A stretch of 64,000 nucleotides of DNA, from positions 14,285,910 through 14,349,909 of the forward strand of contig CM028329.1 in NCBI GenBank assembly GCA_016647705.1. Direction: 5' to 3'. Position 1 is the stretch's first letter; each line of letters starts with the position of its first letter. A program made the position numbers and the translations under genes. The notes under the pieces are model-generated. The model saw nothing but the letters and a program-made list of their open reading frames with translations, made no database searches and was not told where the DNA came from. Origin of the DNA: Eucommia ulmoides. Taxonomy: Eukaryota > Streptophyta > Magnoliopsida > Garryales > Eucommiaceae. Shown here in pieces: positions 53,900 through 64,000 of this stretch.

Positions 53900-56800
53900 G
53901 GGCGAGTTAGCTGGAGACTCCGCTGGAGATAATTAGAGGGTCGAGCCTAATATATCCAAATAAGTCCAACTAAATCATGTCCGAATGTTAAATTTTATTT
54001 TGTTATATTTTCCTTTCATTTTGCAAATAAGTTGTGATGTTTTCTTTTCATTCTTTTCTTTAGGGCTCTTATATTGTTGTAAACCCTCCGGCACGAGTAT
54101 GGTTGTCTTGTATCCATATTGTCCCCTCGGAATTTTATGATACAAGACGTGGAAGGTTTTGTTTTTATACTTAATGGATTAATGATGTCTTGAGAAGTCT
54201 TAAAAACTAAACGAGTTTAAAGTTTCCAATATCGATTAAGTAACAAAATAATTTTCATAAATCATTATCTATTTTGATGGGTCATTATCGGAATTGAGAA
54301 CTTTGAACTCGAATGAATTTTAAGACTACCTAAGACCCATGTGGACTAATAAATGAGTTTGTTGTAAGAACAGGACGAAATAGGAAAATTGGTCCCAGAA
54401 AAGCAATTCCGATTCCCCCCATCCGAAGTCCGGTCTTTACTCACAGTTGGACCCAAACTCACTCGAATACAAGAAACCATCGACATGTTGAGGGAAACGG
54501 TCGACGAACTAAGCTGACCTCAAGGGGTGCCTGTTCCCCATTCAGTGAAACTCCTATAACGAAATCGATGAATAGAAACCCGTCGAGTGTCAAGATGGAG
54601 AATGTCTAATCTAAACAACGCCGACTCAAACTTTGCAGTGCCGATCAATAATGGACCTTAGATAGGCCTTCATCCTTTCACCTATGAAGCATTGGCATAT
54701 CCTAGCCAGGGGCATGTCTATCAGGCCTTACCTGATGGCCCAGCGCCTTCTGCGCCACCAATCCTTGTTCACCCAGAAAGGGTCGTTACTCTATCTAACG
54801 ATCCGAATGCTACTCGACTGGCCCCGACCATCAAAACTGAAAGTAAATAAGAATATAATAGACCCCCTCCGGCTTGGGTTTTGAAAATGGAGCAATTTGA
54901 GAAAACTATGGAAACATTGAAAATGGAGAATTCATCCAGAAAACAATGTACAAAGAGCTGTTAGAACCACATTGGGATGTGTATCTGAAAAACTTTGTAG
55001 TTTCAGAGTTCACGAAGTATGGTGGTACTGGACCCCCAGAATGAGGTTGCCAAAGTTGTCCCTGGGTTGAGCGAGAAGACTCAGTTAGAGATATTCAAGT
55101 TAATTCAAATGCCACTATTCGATTGAGATCTCTCGAGCATAGAAGTGGCTTCTTTCGGCGATGCGATCAAGTAAGCCGAGGTGACGAAAAAATAAATAAG
55201 AAGCAAAAAAAATAAAGGACCTCTCTCAATCCGACGAATAGGTCAACTCTGCCAAAGAAGAAAGAGAATAAGGTAGCCATCGTCATTTCCCCTCAGCAAA
55301 CCCTCCACCAGAACAACCCCCAAGCTTTATATCCCCAAAACTACCTGAACCAAAACAACCAATACAATAACCATCTTCTGTAAAATCTCTAAAACTAATA
55401 TTACCCCCCCCAAAACCAGCCATATTCCCAAAGTTGTCCCCGCTATTATCAGAACGTATCTCCTTCTTACCAAAACCACACTCCCCAATATTATCCCCAA
55501 GCCTACCAAACACCCGCTTACCATACATATCGACCAAACCAAAATCTTTTATCTCAAATTCCTAACCACTCCTTGAAGCTAGGAACCCAATACTACTCGT
55601 GCCATCCACCTTACACTATTGGGGAAAACGTTCGGAACGACAAAAATGAACCACTAGACCTTCCGGTCTCGATCACTAAACTATACATGAATTGTTTGAA
55701 GTAGGGAATTCTAACACCTTTTCCATTCTATGAGCCTAAGCGTGGAAGTAAAGCCACTTCTTCAAATACTTTCTGTAAGTACCACTCGAGATACAGATGA
55801 CATACGACTGAGCAATGCTATTACTTAAAAATCAAGATCCAGGAGTTCATTAGGACAGGAACCATCACATTTCTAAAAAACCCTGAGACTAGAGCATCGA
55901 GCTGTCAGCAGAATCTGTTGCTTGAATATGCCCTCTCAGGAAGTGACATCAATCTAATTTTCGTAGAGGATGTCGAGAAATAATTAGCTATGATTGATAT
56001 CAGTGGTATTTGTTTGCACTCGGAGGTTTTTGGTGGAGGGTTCGAATTGCATCCAGAAAAGGTGGCCGAAACGTTTGAGAAATCTCTGGTTTTGTCTTTC
56101 CCGATTCAAAAGTCGGTGAAAAGTCTCAATAAGGTCCCGTGGAACTATGAGGTCATCTCTAAAATTGGTGAAGAAGGGGAATTGCCTATCTTAGTAGGAG
56201 AAATGGCAGAATCACTTGATCTGGGAGGGTGTACACGCCACAGGATTTGATTAGAGTTCCTGTGAGATAACCGAAATGAGTTCTAAAAAAGTTGATGTCG
56301 GAACAAGAGGCTCAGGACTTCTTAAAGGGGCAACTTAGTAAAGAGCTGGCATAAATCTCGCTACTCTCACTACTCTTGTCCTAAGAAGTACACAGACAGG
56401 CACTGCTGAAAGTCCTGAATAAAGCTCACTTGCCAAGCACGATCCTTTTCGAAGAAGTTTTTCACTCTAATCGAGCAAGTCCTAGGATCTAACACCATCA
56501 CTTTCACCGATGACGAGATTAACAAAGATGAAACTGGTCACAACAAGTCCATGAATATCACGGTCGAAATCTATAGAATGTTTATAGCTCGGGTGTTAAT
56601 TGACAATGGATCTACGCTAAATATCTATCATTTGTCGACGCTAGAAGAAATGGGGATAGATTTGTCATAGATTCAACTGTAAAAAATGGTTATCAGGGTA
56701 TTCGATGAGGCCATGAGATAAAATGTCGGAGAGATTGATCCGCCGATTGAAATTGGTCCGATCTAGTTCAACATAAAATTCCAAGTGTTCAACATACCCG

Positions 56801-57904
56801 CTTTGTACAATATATGGTTAAGGAGGCTGGTAGTGAATTATTTCGTTGCTACGATACCGCAAGGGTACAGATCAAGTTTTAATAGTATAGAAAGTAAGTA
56901 GGGTTGTCGTATCCACAGGGATTAGTTTAAATTATAGTTAAGTACTGCAATTGTCGTAACCTAACTTTATTTAGACGATCGAATTTTCGGTTTTTTACAA
57001 AAATAACTAAACTAAACTAAAATAACAACAAATTAAACTACAATAGTAGGACTAAATTCTATAGGAATAGATTATCTAGGGATTAACTTAATTTATTTAT
57101 ATGTGTTTGATTTAGTCTAGTTTACATTAACAGTTATCAATCTATTCGATAATCTAAGTTTCAAAAACTTCCTTACTACCTCTCCCAAGTGTAAAGTGAG
57201 TGAATATGAAACCACGTCAACACTAATATCCCTATCAAGTGTCTAAATGATTACATGAGTCTTTCCCCAACCTCACGGATTGCACACATTCTAATAATCT
57301 CCCGAAACATTAGAACATTGCGTTGTGTTTAAACCCTAATCCGAATCCAAGGTTATCTCTCCCGAGTGTCAAACTCTGTATTCTCAAATCAACCATAATA
57401 TCATAATAAGCATAATATGTAAGTAAAAAAACAATAAACACAATTGAATAGGGATAAACAACCGATAACGAAACAACGAATTACTCAAACAACATACTTG
57501 TAAACTACATCAATCCCTAAATAATAAATATTTAGCTCATGGCCATAACCAAATATTCAAATAAAAATGATATATACATGATCAAACAACAAACAAAAGT
57601 TTAGAAATAAAGAGAGAAACAAGGGAGAATAACCAATATCTGAAGAATTGATGATTCCACTTCTGTAAAATCCGCTCCGATCTTGTTTCCTCTTCTCCAA
57701 TTGATGAAATCTCTTACATGGTCTGATATTGAGCTCCCAAAAACTCCCAAAAATGTTCTAGGTGGTATAGGAAATGAGTGAATACCAAAAGAAATACTAA
57801 ATATCTCAAAAATATCTGAAAATATCGTTGTCAGTTGGTGTTTGGTTGTTGCATCAAGTAAATGCTTACTGCAGAGAGCAAGGGTTAGAAATTTCACTGA
57901 TGAA

Positions 57905-57965
57905 AACTTGCTACAGCGAGCAAAAGCTCGCTATAGCAAGATAAATTCTCGCTGCAGCGAGATAC
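57905..57965. repeat. hairpin-forming GCTGCAGCGAG motifs in the LTR
   Basis: TGCTACAGCGAGC, AAAA and GCTCGCTATAGCA form an almost perfect hairpin with a four-base loop. About 20 bp on, CTCGCTGCAGCGAG is a perfect 14-bp palindrome. The partner LTR has the same motifs in weaker form near 61910-61965. Confidence 0.75.
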
Positions 57966-60036
57966 GGTCAGTGCCGACGCCTGATTCGTATTTTCATCGT
58001 AACGTTCTTGTCCGAACTCCGATTGAGGTGATTGAAAAACCTATATAAATATAAGATGTAGATATACAATTTGCATGTTGTGAGATTTCCCAAAATCGGA
58101 TCACATCATGGTAAAAAATGGCCTTGAAGTTACAGTACTTTCACGTATTTTGTATCGTTTCTCCCATAACACCTGATTTGAATAAAAATAAATAAAAATT
58201 AATTAAAACACTTATAAAACACTCAAAAACTACCAAATTCATATTGAAAATATATAGATAAAATCAATCTATCAAATACCCCCAAACTTGAAATTTTGCT
58301 AGTCCTCGAGCAAAAACACCCACACAAGAAAACAAACTACTACAACGAAATAACGAACATAAATTACTAAAACTGAAAGACACTAACGAACTAAAAACAA
58401 TGACGTGTGAGTTTTGAATTTCAACTAATCGACCAAAAAGTTTTTTCTCAACGGCCCTCAATCATATTGAGTTCAAGAATAAAATCGCACCATGTGGTGT
58501 TCTAGAATTTCAACATTCAATAATGGTAAACTCCATTCTAGATCCTTTCCAAGTGTATGTGCAAAAATCTCATTACACAACCATCCAAAGACCGGATTAG
58601 ATTATCCACCAACAAAGTTCATGACTAAAACCGATGAGGTATAGGATTTCTATAAGCCAAACTAAGTTCCACTCTCCACTAATGTAGGCTAAGCAATTCA
58701 AAAAGATCAAAGGGACTTGGTTCGATTTTTATTAACTTGTCAAGGGTAAATTGGGAATATAAAATATGATTGCGTCTTTAGATCAACGATACCCAAGGCA
58801 CTACGCTTAGCACTCAATCATACTCATACCCACAAAGATCAATCCGAAACAACCCCAAACTTACTTTTTAAAACGTAGTACTCACTTGTCTAAACAAATA
58901 AAAACAAAACCATATTTATTCTTTTTTTTTTTACCCACACCCCCAAACTTATTTGATTTGTACAATTTCACGGGTGTGGAATTAGGATAGAAAAATAACA
59001 AGTGAGTACTTGAATATTGAACCAATCAAAAGTTCGCCCAAAACCCAACCGCTCACTTCAAGTAGCATAAACAAATGCTAACTTGATTTCAACTCAAATC
59101 GTGCCTTAGGTTTAGCAATAGTGGTTTAGAAATAATTTAATTGGACAGGGTATTTGATACGTGTTCAGAATTGAAACGTCTAACAGGATTCGATAGGGTA
59201 ACGAGGGGTAAAACATTTTGCATGGAAGGCTTCAACGACTCAAGCGATCAAAATGAATGCCTAAATCATATCTCCTAAACTACCTCGCCTAGGATTTTGT
59301 CTCGAATTTTCCCAATCAGGTTCTAGAATCTCTAAAATTATCATGAACTTGGCTACTAGATAATTGGCGTTAAATCAATTGGATAGCTAGTACGTTGAGT
59401 CTACGTGCTCGTGCAAATTATGATCCACAATGACTTTTACCAAAACGAGATATCAAGCGCACAGAACACTCATGAATGGGTATTACCCTTGACCTCGAAA
59501 AACAATTAGGGGATAATATCATCATCGGATAATGGTCAAGAAGAACCACAAAACTCAACACACAAAAACAGCTAGCTACAAACATAAACACACTTACACT
59601 AATACTAAACAAACATGCATGAAGTTCACTAAACTCATTTAACAACTATTTAAACTTAACTACATAACTAACAAAAAATCATTAAACAAAAAAACATATA
59701 AAAACATCCCCCCAAACTTAGAACGGTCAGTGTCCATAGTGACCCAACATCAAACTCAACAAAATGGCATGCTTTATAGTGACGAAGGGGGTTTTGAACA
59801 CATACCTAGGAGGCAAGACAATCTCGCCTCCGAGTGTAGTTGGCGGTGATGGATTGATTTTATTTGAAAACTTAGGTTACCTCCCAAGAAGCGTAGCGCT
59901 TGGTTTAATGTCCTTGACTTAACACTGAGAAGGGCTCGTCAAAGAGCGATTTCTGCCCATAGTGTGTGTCATATAACACAATATATAGATCTTGGTTCAG
60001 AATGCCCTCAAGCTTGGCGAAATATGGTATTAATGG

Positions 60037-60576
60037 TCACGTACTCTCAACATAACTCGGCTTTGTCTCATGTGCTTGGTTGGCCTGAATGAATGGTGCT
60101 GAAAGTAGAGGATAACAGGTGAGCCACATCGGATCCTCATAGATGTGTTCTTGTTTGATAGGTGTTGGAATCACAACATGGATCTCAAAAGGTTGAGAAT
60201 TATAAGTGTTATCTTGTGATTCTTCATCGTCGATCAACTCTTGGGTTTCTCCCTCATTAGAATCATCATCATCACACGTACCCAAGTTTCTTCCACTTGT
60301 GAAAGGTTACTCACGGTGGCTTTCAATGATCGACAATGGCAACACCAATTGGATTTTAAGAGGTGAGGACTCAAAATCATCTTCTAATTTTCCATCAACA
60401 AACAATTCTTGAGTCTCATCCTCTTTCGAATCATCTTCATAAGGCACCTCCAAAGTCCACCCACTTGCATTCGGTTCCTCATGGTCGTTTCCACATATGG
60501 ATAAGCCTTGCGTGTCTCTCATTTTCCTCATAATATTTTGAGTTTTTATCATGAGTGCATTGAACGTGTCTTCCAT
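60037..60576 (-). other. acidic repeated coding-like stretch in the gag-only element
   Basis: Two neighbouring minus-strand frames (60576-60307 and 60285-60037) carry the same phrases: EDETQELFVDGKLEDDFESS then LVLPLSI in the first, and EGETQELIDDEESQDN then VVIPTPI in the second. They look like a duplicated module of about 290 bp. The first begins MEDTFNALMIKTQN, like the region that follows gag in Athila-type elements. No domain name is given. Confidence 0.6.
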
Positions 60577-63500
60577 TTTCTACTCCTACTAAAGTTCTTG
60601 TTGCGGCTTGTAACCTGTTAAGGAAATTCAGTAATTGACACTCCTTCAGGAAACCATGATTTGGGAACTGAATGAGCAACTCTTTATATATTTACCAAGC
60701 ACAATAAAATGACTCGGAATCTCATTGAGAAAAACTCATAAGGACTTGTTGATGAGCCATCTCCAAGTACCTTGCAAAACAACCAAACTAAAAGCAAAAA
60801 TTAAAAATAAAATAAATTCTTAAATTAAAATCAAGTTACTTATTCGCAATATTAACAACAATCTAAAAGGCAATCTTGGCAACAACGCCAAAAATTTGGT
60901 AGCGAATTATTTCGTCGTTACTATACCGCAAGTGTATGGATCAAGTTTCAATAGTATAAAAAGTAAGTAGGGTTGTCGTATCCAAAGGGATTGGTTTAAA
61001 TCGTCATTAAGTACCGCGATTGTCGTAACCTAACTTTATTTAGGCGATCGAAATTTAGGTTTTTTATAAAAATAACTAAACTAAAATAACAACAAATTAA
61101 ACTACAATACTAGGACTAAATTCAATAGGAATAGATTCTCTAGGGATTAACTTTGTTTACTTATACATGTTTGATTTAGTCTAGTTTACATTAACGATTA
61201 TCAATCTATTCGACAATCGAAGTTTCAAAAACTCGCTCACTATCTCTCCCGAGTGTAAAGTGAGTGAATATGCAATCACATCAACACCGATATCCCTATA
61301 TAGCATCTAAATGATTACATGAGTCTTGCCCCAACCTCACGGATTGCACACGTTCTAATAATCTCCTGAAACATTAGAATGTCGCGTTGTGTTTAAACCC
61401 TAGTCCGAATCCAGGGTTACCTTTCTCGAGTGTTAAATCCCATATTCTCAAATCAACCACAATATCATAATAAGCATAATATGGAAGTAAAGGAACGGTA
61501 AACACAATTAAATAGGGATGAACAACCGATAACAAAACAACGAATTACTCAAACAACATACTTATAAACTACATCAATCTCTAAATAATAAATGTTTAGC
61601 TCATGGCTATAACCAAATATTCAACTAAAAACGATATATACATGATCAAACAACAAACAAAAGTTTAGAAATAAAGAGAGAAACAAGGGGGAATAGCTAA
61701 TATCTGAAGAATGGATGGTTCCACTTCTGTAAAATCTGCTTCGATCTTGTTCCCTCATCTCTAATTGATGAACTCTCTTACTTGGTCTGATCTTGAGCTC
61801 CCAAAAACTCCCAAAAACATTCTAGGTGGTGTAGGAAATTAGTGGATACCAAAAGAAATACAAAATATCTCAAAAATATCTGAAAATATCATTGTCACCT
61901 GGTATCTGGTTGCTGCAGCGAGCAAAAGCTCACTACAGCAAGATAAATTCTCACTGCAGCGAGATATGGTTAGTACCGACGCCATATTCGTATTTTCGCC
62001 ATAAATTTCTCGTCCGAACTTCGATTGAGGTGATTCAAAAAATTATAGAAATATAAGATGTAGATATAAAACTTATATGTTTTGAGATCGTCCGAAATCG
62101 GATTACATCATGGTCAAAAATGGCCTTGAAATTATAGAACTTTCATGTATTTTGCACCATTTCTCCCGTAACACTTGATTTGAATAAAATAAATAAAAAT
62201 GAATTAAAAAACTAAAAAACTACCAAATTCGGATTAAAAATATACAGATAAAATCAATCTATCGGAGGCTATAAATCCATAATGTTGGTGCAGTGCCTTC
62301 ATCACTACACTAGAAGATCAAGTTCATTGTTGATGGCATGCTATATGTGATCAATATCGATTAAGATGTTTCACTTTTCTATCATGCGATAAGCTGATAT
62401 GTCTTGGTAATTGATGAGGAGAAAGAAAAAGAGAAGATTGAAACTTTCTATCACGTGTTCGACGTCGCAAATACTACTTTCGTGAAGGAAGAAGGACACG
62501 AGTTGGCGCCCTCACAGTCTAGCACTGTAGCCGTTGTTGCTATAGAAATAACGTCCCTGGACTGCATTCCCTGGGGAGGACTGGTTAAGAACCTGGATAA
62601 AATAAGAGAGCTGATAGAAGTCAAGGAGATGAATGAGAAATTCGTTTTGGGATACGAGTAGACAGGAGCAGATAGGGCAAAATTCTTCCAAAAGAAAAGG
62701 AACGAATTCTTAGACAGGCAGCCGATGGAAATCTCACATATCAAGGTCACATTTTCCTATCCGATAGAAACCATCAACAGGGGAAAGGAGGCTATAGAAT
62801 TTGAGCTACACCTTGAAAAAGTGTTGATCGAAGAAGTTCTGAACGTAATCTTGGGACATGAGGTAGGGCCAAGTTATGGGTTTGGTATTCGAAGCGAGGG
62901 GATCAAAAAGCTGCAGAACTGGGATATTTGTTCCCTCCCGGTTCGCTGAGCGTTTCTATAAAATTGGAAAAAAAATTATACTTACCATTCCATTCAGCTA
63001 GCCTTTTGGATGGAAATGGATTTTTCTTTTTAATGGCTTTTTAAATTTAATTAATGTAATTCTGTTTTATTCAATCTATGGTTTAAATGTTCGAATTTTA
63101 CTCTTTCGGGTTGCCTAAGTTACCAGTATATAATGCATGCGATATAACTAAGCTAGAGTGCGATGAGTATGATTTTAATGCAGAACCAGACTATAATCTG
63201 ATGGGAATAGAAACAGAAGATGACTCTTGCCAGCTAGACGATGGTAAGATCCAAAACAATTTTACAGAATTTGAAAATTAGACGATTCACAGTGCTGACG
63301 AGACTGAGTTGATAAACTTAGGGACCCCAAAAACGTTAAAGGAAGTAAAATTGGATTAGCCCTCACTACTCTAGAAAAAATAAAAATTGACGACGCTCTT
63401 AGTTACCTACCAAGATATCTTTGCCTAGTCCTACGATGACATGGTAGGGCTAGACAAAAGTATCATGACCTATAAGTTGTCGCTAAAGCTTGGGAGTGTA

Positions 63501-64000
63501 TTGGTCAATCAAAAGTTGAGAAAGCTAAGGCCCGCTGTCAATCTCTAGGTTAAGGAGGAGATCGTGAAGTAGTTCAATGCCCAAATAATTCAAGTATATA
63601 ACTATAGTAAATGGCTCTCTAATATCGTTCTAGTGCCAAAGTCCTCGGGAAAAATCAGAGTTTGTGTGGATTATAGTGACCTCAATAGCGCAAGTCCTAA
63701 AGATAATTTTACGTTGGCAAACATTCATATCATCAACAATACTACGGGGCAAAAGCTCTATTACTTTGTTGATGGATTTTCCAGATATAATTAGATTTTG
63801 ATGGATGAAAAATATTAGGAAAATATAGCCTTCACCGTACTGTGGGGAGTCTTCTACGACAAGGCAATACCTTTCGATCTCAAAAATATTGGGGCAACGT
63901 ACCAAAGATCGATGATGACCCTCTTTCATGATATGATGGACAAGGAGATGGAGGTGTATGTTGACGACATGATCATTAAATCTTAAGAGAATGAGGACCA

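Larger units (their letters stand above)
56828..62264 (-). mobile_element. gag-only Ty3/gypsy derivative (LARD or TR-GAG like) with GAGGC target duplications
   Basis: The long terminal repeats are 56828-58274 and 60897-62264. GAGGC flanks the element at 56823-56827 and 62265-62269. On the minus strand the LTR starts (T/C)GATAGATTGATTTTATC and ends TTCGCTACCA. The primer site TTGGCGTTGTTGCC (complement of 60878-60891) and the purine tract AAGTTTGGGGGTATT next to 58274 fix the direction. The 2.6-kb interior holds a gag-like stretch (about 60680-60590, FPNHGFLKECQLLNFLNRL) and acidic repeats, but no protease, RT or integrase. In a sample of about 345 bp the LTRs differ at about 9% of sites. As a gag-only element it looks structurally complete, with a few breaks in the gag part, and would depend on another element for movement. 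Confidence 0.88.
51115..64000 (+). mobile_element. Ty3/gypsy element of the Tat/Ogre type, running off the right edge
   Basis: The 5' LTR starts TGTAGACACAACATTTTGAC at 51115 and ends at about 53899, so it is about 2.8 kb. The primer site TGGAGACTCCGCTGG (53912-53926) is like those of Tat/Ogre elements. Gag-like sequence covers about 54370-56250. The protease (with ARVLIDNGSTLNIY near 56590 and VIRVFDEAMR near 56690) reaches YNI at about 56815. It resumes at 62265 with IHNVGAVPS-like sequence, because a second LTR element (56828-62264) sits between. RT starts near 63480 and includes VYVDDMIIKS near 63956. The 3' half and 3' LTR lie outside. It is broken, with more than ten breaks. Elements of this group are known to use a spliced intron between gag and pol parts; that cannot be judged here. 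Confidence 0.88.

Noticed and set aside
55283-55542. Gly-rich minus-strand frames of 71 and 84 codons
   Set aside because: They are mirror readings of the Tyr/Gln/Asn/Pro-rich gag tail of the Tat-type element on the + strand.

Overview
This window is nuclear DNA from a flowering plant. It is AT-rich and holds spliceosomal introns with GT-AG borders. Plant-type retrotransposons dominate: Ty1/copia, Ty3/gypsy Tat, TRIM, and LINE elements with a DUF4283-like ORF1. hAT transposons and MITEs are also present. Nothing bacterial was seen. The species cannot be named from the sequence. A woody or otherwise TE-rich dicot-like genome is a guess.

Only one host gene is convincing. It is the C-terminal helicase half of the organellar primase-helicase Twinkle, on the + strand. 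Eight coding exons between 7162 and 38188 join in phase into 816 nt, giving 271 residues plus a stop. Walker A, Walker B and the later DnaB-type motifs are all kept. The 5' exons (transit peptide, zinc and TOPRIM primase part) were not found and probably lie left of the window. About 31 kb of gene carries 0.8 kb of coding sequence, because most of the large introns are filled with transposons.

Layout. 1-334: leader and LTR of a minus-strand copia. 335-7161: AT-rich flank or intron with a possible gypsy LTR, a hAT element with 8-bp target duplication (1721-2568), an internally duplicated copia fossil and a small fold-back. Intron after exon a (7294-12201): mariner-like MITE, LINE 3' fragment, solo copia LTR. 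Next intron (12264-15147): copia remnant with LTR, an unidentified antisense coding-like stretch, a poly-C tandem duplication. The 16.7-kb intron (15232-31920): a nearly complete copia with ATTGG target duplications; a second copia that carries a TRIM and a hAT, which itself carries another hAT; a LINE 5' half; and a MITE. Intron 32053-36270: copia fossil and a second TRIM. 38.2-46.4 kb: two minus-strand copia elements, one with both LTRs. 46.4-51.1 kb: AT-rich unidentified DNA with a perfect 184-bp tandem duplication. 51115 to the right edge: a very large Tat-type gypsy with a 2.8-kb LTR, interrupted inside its protease region by a 5.4-kb gag-only gypsy derivative (56828-62264) with GAGGC target duplications.

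The most informative part is the order of insertions. Several are dated relative to each other by exact target-site duplications, and one hAT insertion has its uninterrupted counterpart preserved in a tandem copy next door. No wholly new system is claimed. The best candidates for a second look are the GAGGCG-rich hAT family, the gag-only LTR element with hairpin-forming LTR motifs, and the TRIM pair.
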